DNA of 43,694 nt from CAYRPN01 sp964426135 (GTDB taxonomy: Bacteria > Planctomycetota > Phycisphaerae > Phycisphaerales > Phycisphaeraceae). The notes beneath the pieces are model-generated. The model searched no databases. It saw only the letters and a program-made list of their open reading frames with translations, and was not told where the DNA came from. This document shows, piece by piece, positions 16,429 to 24,548 of this stretch (the stretch's first letter is position 1; each line of letters opens with the position of its first letter). The position numbers and the translations under genes are program-made. The stretch is taken from assembly GCA_964426135.1 (NCBI GenBank), contig CAYRPN010000041.1:1-43694 (forward strand), written 5' to 3'.

Positions 16429-16560
16429 CTAAGGAACGGGACCGAAATAAGTTCCCGATTTAGCCGGCGGGCTTGCCCGCCGAGACGCTCTCGGCGGGCT
16501 TGCCCGCCGGCTAAATGGGGGACCGCCAGATCGCGAAGTTATTTCGGGCCCGTTCCTAAG
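16429..16560. repeat. Palindromic REP/MITE-like element, copy 2
   Basis: It begins CTAAGGAACGGGACCGAAAT and ends ATTTCGGGCCCGTTCCTAAG, giving terminal inverted repeats of about 20 bases. The interior is an extended palindrome of GCCGGCGGGCTTGCCCGCC arms around GAGACGCTCTC. It matches copy 1 (8529-8653) over nearly its whole length. Confidence 0.85.
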
Positions 16561-16580
16561 CGAATCCTGCGGCAACCAGT

Positions 16581-17765
16581 ATGGCTGTGCACCGAAAGCA
16601 TCGCGATGTGCCCCACGTGGCGCTGATCATCGAGACTTCGCTCTCGTATGGTCGCGGCCTGCTGCGCGGGGTGGCTCGCTATGTGCGCGAGAACGGGCCG
16701 TGGTCGGTCTATCTCGAACAGCGATCGCTCTACGACCCCGCGCCGCCCTGGCTGAAGTCATGGAAGGGCGATGGCATCATCTCCCGTGCGTCGTACCGTC
16801 AGATCGCGAAGCTGGTCGTCGATGCCGGCATACCCACCGTCGACCTGAACGAAGAAGTCACCGGCCTTGGCCTGCCTTTGATCTGGAACGATCACCGGCG
16901 CATCGGCGAAATGGCGGCCGAGCATCTGATCGAGCGCGGCTTCACGCACTTCGGCTTTTTCGGCTACCCGAACCTGGAATGGTCCAACAGCCGGCTGCAG
17001 GGGTTCACCGGGCTGCTGGCGCGGCAGGGCCTCCACTGCAAGCAATACGAGAGCCCGATCAAGGGCGCCATCGGCTCGCGCCTGCCGCGATGGGAGGAGG
17101 AGATTCAGCACGCCGCCCGCTGGATCGCGCAGCTGCCCAAACCCGCAGGCGTGATGGCGGCCAACGATTACCGCGCGGTGCAGTTGCTCGACGCCTGCCG
17201 CCGCGCCAAGGTCGCCGTGCCTGATCAGGTCGCGGTGATCGGCGTGGATGACGAGGACGTGGCGTGCGAACTGGCGAACCCGCCGCTGACCAGCATCGTG
17301 CCCGACGCCGAGCGCATCGGATACGAAGCCGCGAAACTGCTCGACATCATGATGAAGGGCGAGGCGGTGCCGCAGCAGGAGCAGTTCATTCCGCCCCGCG
17401 GCCTCGTGCCGCGGCAGTCCACCGATGTCACCGCCATCGCCGATCCGCAAGTCGCCCAGGCGATGCACTTCATCCGCAAGCATGCGTGCGACGGCATCAG
17501 CGTGGACGATGTGCTGGAGGAAGTGCCCGTTTCGCGCTCCGTGCTGCAGCGGCGGTTCCGCAGCCTGCTTGGGCGTTCGATCCACGATGTGATCCGGGCT
17601 GCGAGGCTGGAGCGCGTGAAGATGTTCCTGATGCAGACGGATCTGTCGCTCTACGAAATCGCGCGGCGCACGGGATTCAATCACAGCGAGTACCTCAGCG
17701 CGGTCTTCCGCCAGCAGACCGGGCAGACCATTTCGCAGTTCCGCGAATCGCCGCGCGGCGGTTGA
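16581..17765 (+). CDS. XylR-type transcriptional regulator (LacI-like sensor, AraC HTH)
   Basis: 394 residues. Residues 10-275 form a LacI/periplasmic-binding-protein-like sugar sensor (VALIIETSLSYGRGLLRGVA, GVMAANDYRAVQLLDACR, VAVIGVDDEDVACELANPPL). Residues 285-390 carry two AraC-type helix-turn-helices (ISVDDVLEEVPVSRSVLQRR and LSLYEIARRTGFNHSEYLS). This is the architecture of E. coli XylR, which planctomycetes have in many paralogues. It should activate a sugar-use operon on ligand binding, but no such operon is adjacent, so the target is unknown. No Shine-Dalgarno is visible at the ATG; the leader contains palindromic element copy 2. Confidence 0.92.
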   Translation: MAVHRKHRDVPHVALIIETSLSYGRGLLRGVARYVRENGPWSVYLEQRSLYDPAPPWLKSWKGDGIISRASYRQIAKLVVDAGIPTVDLNEEVTGLGLPLIWNDHRRIGEMAAEHLIERGFTHFGFFGYPNLEWSNSRLQGFTGLLARQGLHCKQYESPIKGAIGSRLPRWEEEIQHAARWIAQLPKPAGVMAANDYRAVQLLDACRRAKVAVPDQVAVIGVDDEDVACELANPPLTSIVPDAERIGYEAAKLLDIMMKGEAVPQQEQFIPPRGLVPRQSTDVTAIADPQVAQAMHFIRKHACDGISVDDVLEEVPVSRSVLQRRFRSLLGRSIHDVIRAARLERVKMFLMQTDLSLYEIARRTGFNHSEYLSAVFRQQTGQTISQFRESPRGG

Positions 17766-17771
17766 GTTTCC

Positions 17772-17777
17772 TACAAT
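17772..17777 (+). promoter_or_regulatory. sppA: -10-like TACAAT upstream of sppA
   Basis: TACAAT lies just after the regulator stop codon and 35 bases before the sppA ATG, leaving room for a leader of about 28 bases with a GAGG ribosome site. No -35 match is visible. Confidence 0.35.
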
Positions 17778-17812
17778 GCCTGCGTTCTCATTCCTACTTG
17801 CGAGGCACGACC

Positions 17813-18922
17813 ATGACTGATTCGCCGCAGCAACCTTTCGGCCCCCGTCCTCCCGTGGAAACATCGCACGGCATCGCGCCGCCTCCGCCTCCGTACTATG
17901 CGCCGTATCCCTATCCGCCCGCCGCTCCGCCGGCCAAGCAGGGCTTCCTGCCCAAGGTGCTCAAGGGTGCGCTGGTTTCGATCTTCATCATGTCGATCCT
18001 GATGAATGTGTACCTGCTGCAGATCGTCGTGCTGCTCACCGGCGGCATGCGCGAGGCGGTCTACGAGCAGGGAACCACTCGCGAGCGCATCGTCATCATC
18101 CCGATCGAAGGCGTCATCAACGACTCCATGTACGACTTCGTCGGCGGCGCGATCAAGCAACTGCGAGACAACAAGGAAGACATGCCCAAGGCGATCGTGC
18201 TGCGCATCGATTCGCCCGGTGGTTCCGTCGGCGCCTCCGACCGCATTCTCAACGACATCCGCGTGTTCAAGAAGGATTTTCCCGGCATCCCCGTGCTCGC
18301 CAGTTTCGGCGGCGTCGCGGCCAGCGGCGGGTACTACGTCGCCGCCGAGTGCGACACGATCATCGCCGAGCCCACGTGCATCACGGGATCGATCGGCGTC
18401 ATCGCCACGATGATGACCATCGACAAGCTGATGGAGAAGGTCGGCGTCACGCCGACGGTGCTGGTGGCCGACGGTTCGCCGCGCAAGGAAGTCGCCAACA
18501 ACATGTACCGCCCGTTGAATGCGGCGGACCAGGAGAAGATCAAGGAGATTCTCAACACCGCTTACGAGCGCTTCACGCAGGTGGTCGCGGACGGCCGCAA
18601 GAAAGTGTTGACGCCCGAGCAGGTCAAGGCCGTGGCCACCGGCGACATTTACAACACGAAGCAGGCGATCGCCAACAAGCTGATCGACGGCGAAGGTTAT
18701 CTTGAGGATGTGCTCAAGCAGGCGAAGACGATGGCGAAGATCGCCGGTGAGCCGCGCGTGACGGTGATCAATCCGGCGCGATCATTCAATCCGATGAGCC
18801 TGCTGATGGGGCAGTCCAACGCGCCTTCGCATTCGATCCTGGAAGACGGCGAGAAGATGCGAACGTATCTGCAGGAACTGCGCGCTCCGCGCGTGGAGTA
18901 TCTGTGGGAGCCGGGAATGTGA
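17813..18922 (+). CDS. sppA: Signal peptide peptidase SppA (S49 serine protease)
   Basis: 369 residues, single-domain SppA. The N-terminus is a Pro/Tyr-rich cytoplasmic tail (residues 8-42), followed by a membrane anchor at about 53-77. The protease fold contains the nucleophile region GGVAASGGYYVA with Ser171 and a candidate general-base Lys225 in ADGSPRKEV, at the spacing of bacterial short SppA enzymes. It clears remnant signal peptides and membrane protein fragments. The ATG at 17813 follows GAGG; longer upstream extensions run through the regulator gene and are rejected. The stop lies 20 bases from the converging mqnA stop, with no clear terminator. Confidence 0.93.
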   Translation: MTDSPQQPFGPRPPVETSHGIAPPPPPYYAPYPYPPAAPPAKQGFLPKVLKGALVSIFIMSILMNVYLLQIVVLLTGGMREAVYEQGTTRERIVIIPIEGVINDSMYDFVGGAIKQLRDNKEDMPKAIVLRIDSPGGSVGASDRILNDIRVFKKDFPGIPVLASFGGVAASGGYYVAAECDTIIAEPTCITGSIGVIATMMTIDKLMEKVGVTPTVLVADGSPRKEVANNMYRPLNAADQEKIKEILNTAYERFTQVVADGRKKVLTPEQVKAVATGDIYNTKQAIANKLIDGEGYLEDVLKQAKTMAKIAGEPRVTVINPARSFNPMSLLMGQSNAPSHSILEDGEKMRTYLQELRAPRVEYLWEPGM

Positions 18923-18941
18923 ACGGAGCGGCTTTGCCGCG

Positions 18942-19811
18942 TCAGCCCGCGTGCGTCGCGATGGGCCGCAGCGCATCGATGACGCCGTGCTGTTTCGCTT
19001 TGGCGTAGAAAAGCTTCATCGCCTGCAACTGTCGCGGGCCGATGTCGTATTTGAGCCATTGCCCCAGGTATTGCCGGGCCAGATCAAGCGGCCAGCCTGA
19101 CTGTGGCGCTCGGCGGGCGACGATCTCGTCGATGCGACTGGCGTTGCGCTGGCGGTTCTCCGCCAGCTTCACGGGCAGGTCTCCAAGGCTGGCGCCTTGC
19201 CTGCACATCCACACAGCGAAGACGAACGGCAACCCCGTCAGCTTCTTCCAGGCTTCGCCAAGGTCAACCTGATGCGGATATTTCTCCGCCGGCGGCGCGC
19301 TGGTGATGACTTTGTCGCCGATGAGCAGCATCGCCTGCGGATCGGTGACGACACGGTTGCCCGCGACCTGTTCGCGCGCGTGGTAGTCAATGATGTGCGG
19401 TCGGATGCCGTGCAGTTCCGCCAGCAACACGCGCAGAAGGGCGATGCTGGTGTGGCTGTCGGTGTCGACGTGGATTTCAGTGAGTTGACGAACGGGGCGC
19501 CGGCTGTAAAGGCGCACCGTGAGCGTGGGGCCGTCGCAGCCGATGCCGCCGACGGGGACAATCGCCAGCGGTGTCCCGCTGCGCTGGAAATCGATCACCG
19601 GACACAGCGCCACATTCACCGCGCCGCTCTCCAGGTCTTCAAGCAACCGGCTGGGCACGTCGAATTTCACGATGGGGTCTGAACCCTCGTCCAGGCCTTC
19701 GATCAGTGGGCGTGCATTGAGAAAGCTGACGCAGCCGATGCGGCGGACATCGGCGGTCGTAGTCGCGGCGGCGATGCCGTCGGCGGTCGAATTGGATTCG
19801 AGCGTGCTCAT
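18942..19811 (-). CDS. mqnA: Chorismate dehydratase MqnA (futalosine pathway)
   Basis: 289 residues. MqnA converts chorismate to 3-enolpyruvyl benzoate, the first step of futalosine-dependent menaquinone synthesis. Recognisable blocks are RIGCVSFLNARPL near the N-terminus, NVALCPVIDFQR, DTDSHTSIALLRVLL and LGEAWKKLTGLPFVFAVW. The fold is periplasmic-binding-protein-like but cytoplasmic. The ATG at 19811 begins a short low-complexity lead before the first strand; upstream in-frame sequence up to 20015 overlaps the next gene and is rejected. A -10-like TATCAT (minus strand, 19822-19827) is ten bases upstream. No other mqn gene is in the window. Confidence 0.92.
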   Translation of the reverse strand: MSTLESNSTADGIAAATTTADVRRIGCVSFLNARPLIEGLDEGSDPIVKFDVPSRLLEDLESGAVNVALCPVIDFQRSGTPLAIVPVGGIGCDGPTLTVRLYSRRPVRQLTEIHVDTDSHTSIALLRVLLAELHGIRPHIIDYHAREQVAGNRVVTDPQAMLLIGDKVITSAPPAEKYPHQVDLGEAWKKLTGLPFVFAVWMCRQGASLGDLPVKLAENRQRNASRIDEIVARRAPQSGWPLDLARQYLGQWLKYDIGPRQLQAMKLFYAKAKQHGVIDALRPIATHAG

Positions 19812-19869
19812 GCGTCCAGAGATGATAAGGTGCGACGCACGGGGCAGACCCTGCGGCGAAGCGTCGCAT

Positions 19870-20859
19870 TCAACCAGCAGTGGGGCGGGTCTCGTCGGTT
19901 GTCGGATCGTCGATCGCTCGTTCCTGTGCGCCCAACTCCGGTGGCACCTCTTCCGCCCCGCGCAGGCGTCCGTCGCTGCCGATCTTTTCAGCCGACGCGC
20001 GCAATGCGTCAACATCCTTGGGCGTCACGATGATGTGCGGCCAGATCACGTCGCGCTGAATCTGCGGTTTGCCCTCCTTGTCCAGCGTCACCTGCTCCAG
20101 CGCTACGGTCAGATACGCCTCTTCGTCGTAGCGATCCGACTTCGCCAGTTCATAGACCATCGAGGTCGCGCCGGGCGGTTCCGCGTTGGCGGTGGGAAGC
20201 GCGATGAGCTGCTCGACCGTGCCTGCCTCGGCCAGGTCGGCCTTGGACGCAATCGTCTGCCCGGACAGGCGAACGACAATCTCCGACTGGTCGGCCCAGC
20301 AGTCGCCCGCTTCGATGAAGGGCACCTGCGCCATCTTGTTGGCGCCGAGGTAAGTCCCGGCCGCAACCACGCCCGCTTCGATCAGCCAGACGATGTAAAC
20401 GAAAACACCCTTGATCGGAAGCCCGGAACGGCCACCCTTGCCGATGGACCAGCCTTCGTCGACGCGTACCTCCACGTACCTTTCAAAGGTGATCTCCGCG
20501 CGGATCTCCTCCTCCGTCACGCCCGGCTCCTCCGCCATGATCTCCGGAATCGCCTCGTTCAGCGTGAACTGATAGGCGAACCGGTGCGTTGACAGAATTG
20601 CCACAACACCGACGGCAAGCCCCAGCAGTTTGGCCACCATCGGGTTGCGGCACTTGCCTTTCTTCACCGCAAACTGCATGGCGAAGTTGCCCGCGAAGGC
20701 GTAGCCAATCATCAGCAGTGCATTGAGGTAGATGAACGGAATCCACGACAGCAGTTTCTGATAAATGAACCCCAGGCCGATCATCGCGACGCCTGCTCCG
20801 ATGGAAAAGGTCAACACCAGTGGATTCAGTTTTCCAGACGGTTGATAGATCAGGATCAT
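19870..20859 (-). CDS. Hypothetical membrane protein with extracytoplasmic or cytoplasmic C-domain
   Basis: 329 residues. Three hydrophobic segments cluster in the first 105 residues (about 13-30, 36-58 and 78-95) and a fourth follows at about 150-170 (GVFVYIVWLIEAGVVAAGTY). The C-terminal half is soluble, with DVIWPHIIVTPKDVDALRA near the end. I do not recognise the family. The ATG at 20859 has GGAGG six bases upstream, one of the best ribosome sites in the window. It lies between mqnA and the DUF2007-like gene on the same strand and may be co-transcribed with either. Confidence 0.8.
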   Translation of the reverse strand: MILIYQPSGKLNPLVLTFSIGAGVAMIGLGFIYQKLLSWIPFIYLNALLMIGYAFAGNFAMQFAVKKGKCRNPMVAKLLGLAVGVVAILSTHRFAYQFTLNEAIPEIMAEEPGVTEEEIRAEITFERYVEVRVDEGWSIGKGGRSGLPIKGVFVYIVWLIEAGVVAAGTYLGANKMAQVPFIEAGDCWADQSEIVVRLSGQTIASKADLAEAGTVEQLIALPTANAEPPGATSMVYELAKSDRYDEEAYLTVALEQVTLDKEGKPQIQRDVIWPHIIVTPKDVDALRASAEKIGSDGRLRGAEEVPPELGAQERAIDDPTTDETRPTAG

Positions 20860-20971
20860 GCCGGCCTCCAGGGAAGTGACTTGCGCATTGTCGCAGAAGC
20901 AGCACGGTGAACAAGTGCGATGGTTTCGCCAGGGCCGCGATACGGCCGCCAGGGTGCATATGCGGGCGATC

Positions 20972-21457
20972 TCACCGCGGTTCGTCCAGCGAGTCCGGGT
21001 CGGGCGCGTTCTCCGCAGCACCGTCTTCCTCGATCACCTCTTCGCGCCAGTCGATGGAATCTTCAACTTTACCGACATCCACGTAATTGCCGCAGCGCGG
21101 GCACTCCTGGATGGTGCCGTAGTCTTCGGCCTTGAATTTGACTGGTTTGCCGCACTTGTCGCAGACCATCTCGACGGGGCCACGCTGCTTGCCGGCGGCG
21201 GCGCGCTCCACGATGTCGGTCTTTAGCTCATCGAGAATCCGGCGGGCCTCCTCGAACTGTGCCAGATCATCGATCCAGACTTCGATGCCGCGCGAGGAGA
21301 CGCCGGGAACCAGCGCGGTCAGGCCTTCAAGTCCGCCCAGCGACATTGCGTCCATGACCTTGGCGGGAATGCCGCGCGTGGTGAGGCAGGCGGCGGTGAT
21401 GACCGCCTCGCTCATGGTGACGGCCGAGTACACGCAGTGCTGGTCGCGGTAGGGCAT
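20972..21457 (-). CDS. DUF2007-like protein with C-terminal zinc ribbon
   Basis: 161 residues. The N-terminal half (CVYSAVTMSEAVITAACL, then GIPAKVMDAMSLGG and GIEVWIDDLAQFEEARRIL) resembles the DUF2007 putative signal-transducing domain, a PII-like fold. A zinc ribbon follows with CDKCGKPV and CPRCGNY, spaced 22 residues apart. The tail is acidic (EDSIDWREEVIEEDGAAENA). The start at 21457 has AAGG upstream; an earlier in-frame ATG at 21514 overlaps repeat DNA. Cytoplasmic, function unknown. Confidence 0.8.
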   Translation of the reverse strand: MPYRDQHCVYSAVTMSEAVITAACLTTRGIPAKVMDAMSLGGLEGLTALVPGVSSRGIEVWIDDLAQFEEARRILDELKTDIVERAAAGKQRGPVEMVCDKCGKPVKFKAEDYGTIQECPRCGNYVDVGKVEDSIDWREEVIEEDGAAENAPDPDSLDEPR

Positions 21458-21532
21458 GGGAGACCTTGTTGTGTCGTTCCGTCGGCTATCCAACACGATC
21501 GAGAGGACAAGCAAGACCGGCCCTCACCCCAG

Positions 21533-21655
21533 CCCTCTCCCGGAGGGAGAGGGGGCCAAGGCATCGGTCACACCTCACACCTCACACCTCACACCTCACA
21601 CCTCACTCCTCACACCTCACACCTCACTCCTCGCTCCTCACACCTTGTCTCCTCT
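21533..21655. repeat. CCCTCTCCC hairpin plus TCACACC heptamer array
   Basis: A palindrome CCCTCTCCC-GGA-GGGAGAGGG (about 21533-21553) is preceded by CCCTCACCCCAG, a dispersed repeat string common in many bacterial genomes. From about 21570, ten or more TCACACC/TCACTCC heptamers run up to the stop codon of the oxidoreductase gene. Confidence 0.85.
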
Positions 21656-22668
21656 CACGCCTTCACTTTCGCGGCCTTGCCGGTGCGCACGCTTTTTTCC
21701 TCCGCCTCGATGATGGCGATGGTTCTCGCGGCGTCTTCGAGCGTCACCGTCGCGGGCTTCTGGTTGTTCGTGATGCAGTTGATGAAGTATTCGATCTCCA
21801 GGTCGTAGCCCATGCGGGTGTCGAGCTGAACCACCTGCGGGTCTTTGCCCGGCTCGTAGATCGTCAGCGGATTGGCGCCCATCTCGTAGTTGGCGGTGGC
21901 GCGTTCGAAGTTGACCGTGTACGACATTTTGAAACTGAACTTCGGCGCCATGGCCCAGCCGCCCTCGGCGACGACGAGCGGGATGTGGTCGTAGATGTAG
22001 TGCGTGGAGACGTGGTCGATGGCGCTGGTGACGCTGGAATAGCCGCGGCTTTCGACGGCCTTGGGCACGCCGAAGAGGAAGTGGACGAAATCAGTGTCGT
22101 GGATGTGCAGGTCGAGGATGGCGCCGCCGGAGAGTTCGCCGTTGGAATAGAAGAACCCGCCCGGATGACAGGCGACGCGGCGGAACTGGGCCGCGAGCAC
22201 CTTGCCGTAGCGGCCGTCATTCACCGCATCCTTCAGCCAGGCCCATCCCGGCCAGAAGCGCATGCACATCGCGCACATGGACAGGCCCTTCGCCTTCGCC
22301 GCGGCCTTGGCGAGTTTGTTCGCGTCCTTGGCGGTGCGGGCCAGCGGCTTTTCCACGAGCACGTGCTTGCCCTTTTTCAGCGCGAGCAGCGCGAAGTCCA
22401 CGTGCATGTGCGTGGGCAGGCAGATGTCCACGACGTCGATGCTCTTGTCCTTGATGAGGTCGACGCCTTCGGTGTACTTCTTCGCGGTGCTCAGATCGAA
22501 GCCGCCCTGCGCCTGGCCTTCGACATTGCCCGCGGCGCGGACTTCGCCCGACAACCGCTTGGGGTCCTTGTCGCTGACCGCGACGACGCGAACGTCGTTG
22601 CGTTTCGCATACGCATCGAGGTGCGTGAGGCCCATCATGCCCAGACCGATGACGCCGACGTTGATCAT
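21655..22668 (-). CDS. Gfo/Idh/MocA-family NAD(P)-dependent oxidoreductase
   Basis: 337 residues. The N-terminal Rossmann fold shows VGVIGLGMMGLTHL (glycine-rich loop, residues 4-17), a VVAVSDKDP strand end and the family signature VLVEKPLA near residue 104. The C-terminal half contains GGAILDLHIHDTDFVHFLFG with the usual conserved Asp/His positions. Members oxidise or reduce sugars and inositols; they are numerous in planctomycetes and the substrate cannot be read here. AAAGGCGAT upstream of the ATG serves as ribosome site, and a -10-like TAGACT lies about 40 bases upstream. The C-terminal end abuts the heptamer array. Confidence 0.93.
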   Translation of the reverse strand: MINVGVIGLGMMGLTHLDAYAKRNDVRVVAVSDKDPKRLSGEVRAAGNVEGQAQGGFDLSTAKKYTEGVDLIKDKSIDVVDICLPTHMHVDFALLALKKGKHVLVEKPLARTAKDANKLAKAAAKAKGLSMCAMCMRFWPGWAWLKDAVNDGRYGKVLAAQFRRVACHPGGFFYSNGELSGGAILDLHIHDTDFVHFLFGVPKAVESRGYSSVTSAIDHVSTHYIYDHIPLVVAEGGWAMAPKFSFKMSYTVNFERATANYEMGANPLTIYEPGKDPQVVQLDTRMGYDLEIEYFINCITNNQKPATVTLEDAARTIAIIEAEEKSVRTGKAAKVKA

Positions 22669-22984
22669 GTGGATCGCCTTTCGTGAGTGTTTTTATCGAG
22701 TCCGCAGTCTAATCGCGAAGGACGGGTGTCACAAAGGCGGAGAGAAGCAGCCATGAGCCGATAGCCGATAGCCGATAGCCGATAGCCGATAGCCGATAGC
22801 CGTTGGCTATCGGAGTTCAAGCCAAGTTGATTGCTGTGCGGCTGCATACTGATCATGGGTCGCAGGTTCCCCAAGGCTAACGGCTAACGGCTAACGGCTC
22901 TCGGCTCTCGGCTCTCGGCTCCCCGGTTGCACGCCGTGCGATCATCTGCACAATACTGAGCCGCACGAAGGACGATGCACCACC
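22669..22984. repeat. Two heptamer arrays and a hairpin in an intergenic gap
   Basis: Between 22757 and 22801 there are six copies of AGCCGAT. The last flows into a hairpin CCGATAGCC-GTT-GGCTATCGG ending near 22813. A second array at about 22877-22921 has three AACGGCT units followed by four CTCTCGG units. No gene is seen in the gap besides the start of the next small ORF. Confidence 0.9.
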
Positions 22985-23239
22985 ATGACTGTCTACGAAA
23001 CCATCAGCCCCTGGACCATCCGCCTCTGGTGCGAGGCCATGCACTACTGGCCCGCATGTCCCGCCGGCCAGGCAGACCGCGTGCGCATCGGCGGCAACCC
23101 TTTTGCCGAGCCGGAGGAACTCGAATACCTCGACTGGGAAGACTGGTTCAAGGTTTTCGAAGCCCGTCAGTTCAAGTTTGTCTACAACCCCAGCGATGGC
23201 TGGTGCGATCTGCAGAGCCGGCATGTGAAGCCCGATTGA
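22985..23239 (+). CDS. Small hypothetical protein, Trp-rich
   Basis: 84 residues, soluble, with eight tryptophans and runs such as MTVYETISPWTIRLWCEAMHY, counted as a short amphipathic helix, and LEYLDWEDWFKVFEARQFKF. Not recognised. The start follows GAAGGACG by eleven bases, and CACAATACT upstream could be a -10 box. Codon use matches the GC-rich neighbours, which supports a real gene. Palindromic element copy 3 starts 24 bases after the stop. Confidence 0.5.
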   Translation: MTVYETISPWTIRLWCEAMHYWPACPAGQADRVRIGGNPFAEPEELEYLDWEDWFKVFEARQFKFVYNPSDGWCDLQSRHVKPD

Positions 23240-23262
23240 AATGCTGGTGCTGTTCAGCGACG

Positions 23263-23357
23263 AGGCCGAAATAAGTTCCCCATTTAGCCGGCGGGCAAGC
23301 CCGCCGGCTAAATGGGGGACCGCCAATTCGCGAAGTTATTTCGGCCCCATTCCTAAG
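23263..23357. repeat. Palindromic REP/MITE-like element, copy 3 (short form)
   Basis: Starts AGGCCGAAATAAGTTCC and ends TTATTTCGGCCCCATTCCTAAG minus its last bases. It keeps both flanks of copies 1 and 2, but the central palindrome is reduced to a single GCCGGCGGGCAAGCCCGCCG, as if the middle of the long form had been deleted or never duplicated. Confidence 0.85.
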
Positions 23358-23366
23358 ATGCTCCCC

Positions 23367-24437
23367 TCACCTCACCCGGATGCGCTGTGAAAACGGCGTG
23401 CCGTCATCCTGTTGTGCCCGCTGATCGATGCGAAAGAAACGCTTGGCCTCGTCGAAAGGCAACGCCGTGTCGATCAGGCCCATCTCGTAGGCCAGTTCAT
23501 CCGCCATCGCCGGCAGCAGCACTTTCAGGTTGAACGGGCGCGGGCCGTCGATCAGCTTGTTCACGTGGTCCACGATGTTGGTCGTGCAGGAACTGGTGAG
23601 CGTGTTGTAGAACTCCGGCCGTTCACGCAGTGCGTTGGCGCGGTTGAGCATGTCCGTCAGCAGCTTTCGCTTGTCCGCCGGTGTCGCCTTGATCGGATAG
23701 AAGTACACCTCGTGCTTGCGGTGATCGGTGCGAAGCCGGATGAGGTCGCGCTCATCGCCGACGACGTAGATCAACTCGAACTGCTTGAAGAATCCGGGCA
23801 ACGGGTGGAACGCCTCGCCGATCTCCTTGCGAAGCTCGACGGAGATCGCAAAGTGCCGACCATCGGAAAATCCGAAGGCCAGCATCGTGTGTGCCGGCCC
23901 GCGGAACGAGGAGAACGGCTCCACCAGGAAATGCACGGTCGACAGTTCGTTCAGATCAAACGTGGCGTCGTAGCGGCGTACGTCGTAGTCATCGATCGAC
24001 CGATACTCGCAGTCGCGGATGTTGTGGATCGTCACGCGATCGCCTGCAAACTCGGCCCACGACAGCACCGCCACATCGGGCGACCAGTTGCCCTCGTTGC
24101 CCGGTCGCTTGAACTGCCAGGCGATGATGAGCGTGACCGCAGTGAGATAGAACACGGCTGATACATAGCGCCGGTTGCCGATCCACGTGCGCGGCGAGCG
24201 ATACCACGCGAGGGGAAATCCCAAAGCGAATGCGGCCACAACGATCGCACGCAGAAAGCCGGGGCCGACGTTGCTGTACCAGATGGCGCCGAGGCACCAG
24301 AGATAGAAGAGAGCGAAGGTGAGGCGGAAGACGATCGCGCCGAGCACCGCGGCGAGGCGACGCAGGCGCGAGGATGGCGGGGCGGTTGTGGGCTTCGAAA
24401 TCATCGCGCTGGTGTCGGACATGCGTGACTTCAGCAT
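23367..24437 (-). CDS. DUF4105 membrane protein (Lnb N-terminal-like)
   Basis: 356 residues. Three hydrophobic segments lie at about 30-55, 60-80 and 90-108. The rest is extracytoplasmic and matches the DUF4105 domain, known from the N-terminal part of the Enterococcus lipoprotein acyltransferase Lnb. The pattern includes VHFLVEPFSSFRGPAHTMLAF with a conserved His, and FYNTLTSSCTTNIVDHVN with the candidate catalytic Cys. The family has a papain-like cysteine/histidine arrangement. A role in lipoprotein or lipid acyl transfer is inference from that relation. The start could also be the ATG at 24422 (MSDTSAM); neither has a clear ribosome site. dapA lies upstream on the same strand beyond a hairpin. 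Confidence 0.82.
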   Translation of the reverse strand: MLKSRMSDTSAMISKPTTAPPSSRLRRLAAVLGAIVFRLTFALFYLWCLGAIWYSNVGPGFLRAIVVAAFALGFPLAWYRSPRTWIGNRRYVSAVFYLTAVTLIIAWQFKRPGNEGNWSPDVAVLSWAEFAGDRVTIHNIRDCEYRSIDDYDVRRYDATFDLNELSTVHFLVEPFSSFRGPAHTMLAFGFSDGRHFAISVELRKEIGEAFHPLPGFFKQFELIYVVGDERDLIRLRTDHRKHEVYFYPIKATPADKRKLLTDMLNRANALRERPEFYNTLTSSCTTNIVDHVNKLIDGPRPFNLKVLLPAMADELAYEMGLIDTALPFDEAKRFFRIDQRAQQDDGTPFSQRIRVR

Positions 24438-24456
24438 CCTGCGTCGGCATCCGCGT

Positions 24457-24540
24457 AGGGTGCGTCAAGGCTCGGCGCGGACGCACCATGTTGCGTCACG
24501 GTTGACCATGGCGCGTCCGCGCCAAGCCTTGACGCACCCT
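24457..24540. repeat. Long near-perfect hairpin between dapA and the DUF4105 gene
   Basis: 28-base arms starting AGGGTGCGTCAAGGCT pair with one mismatch across a loop of about 28 bases. The right arm ends nine bases from the dapA stop codon. It may attenuate transcription running from dapA into the DUF4105 gene, but there is no T-tract. Confidence 0.8.
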
Positions 24541-24548
24541 GCGGCGAT

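Larger units (their letters stand above)
16110..16580. other. Divergent intergenic region between the cytochrome and xylR-type genes
   Basis: 470 bases with no protein gene. The left third shows nothing recognisable. A -10-like TACGAT is at 16417-16422, and palindromic element copy 2 occupies 16429-16560, just before the regulator gene. A small imperfect inverted repeat lies around 16290-16315 (CAGGTTGAAAACCTG). Confidence 0.6.
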
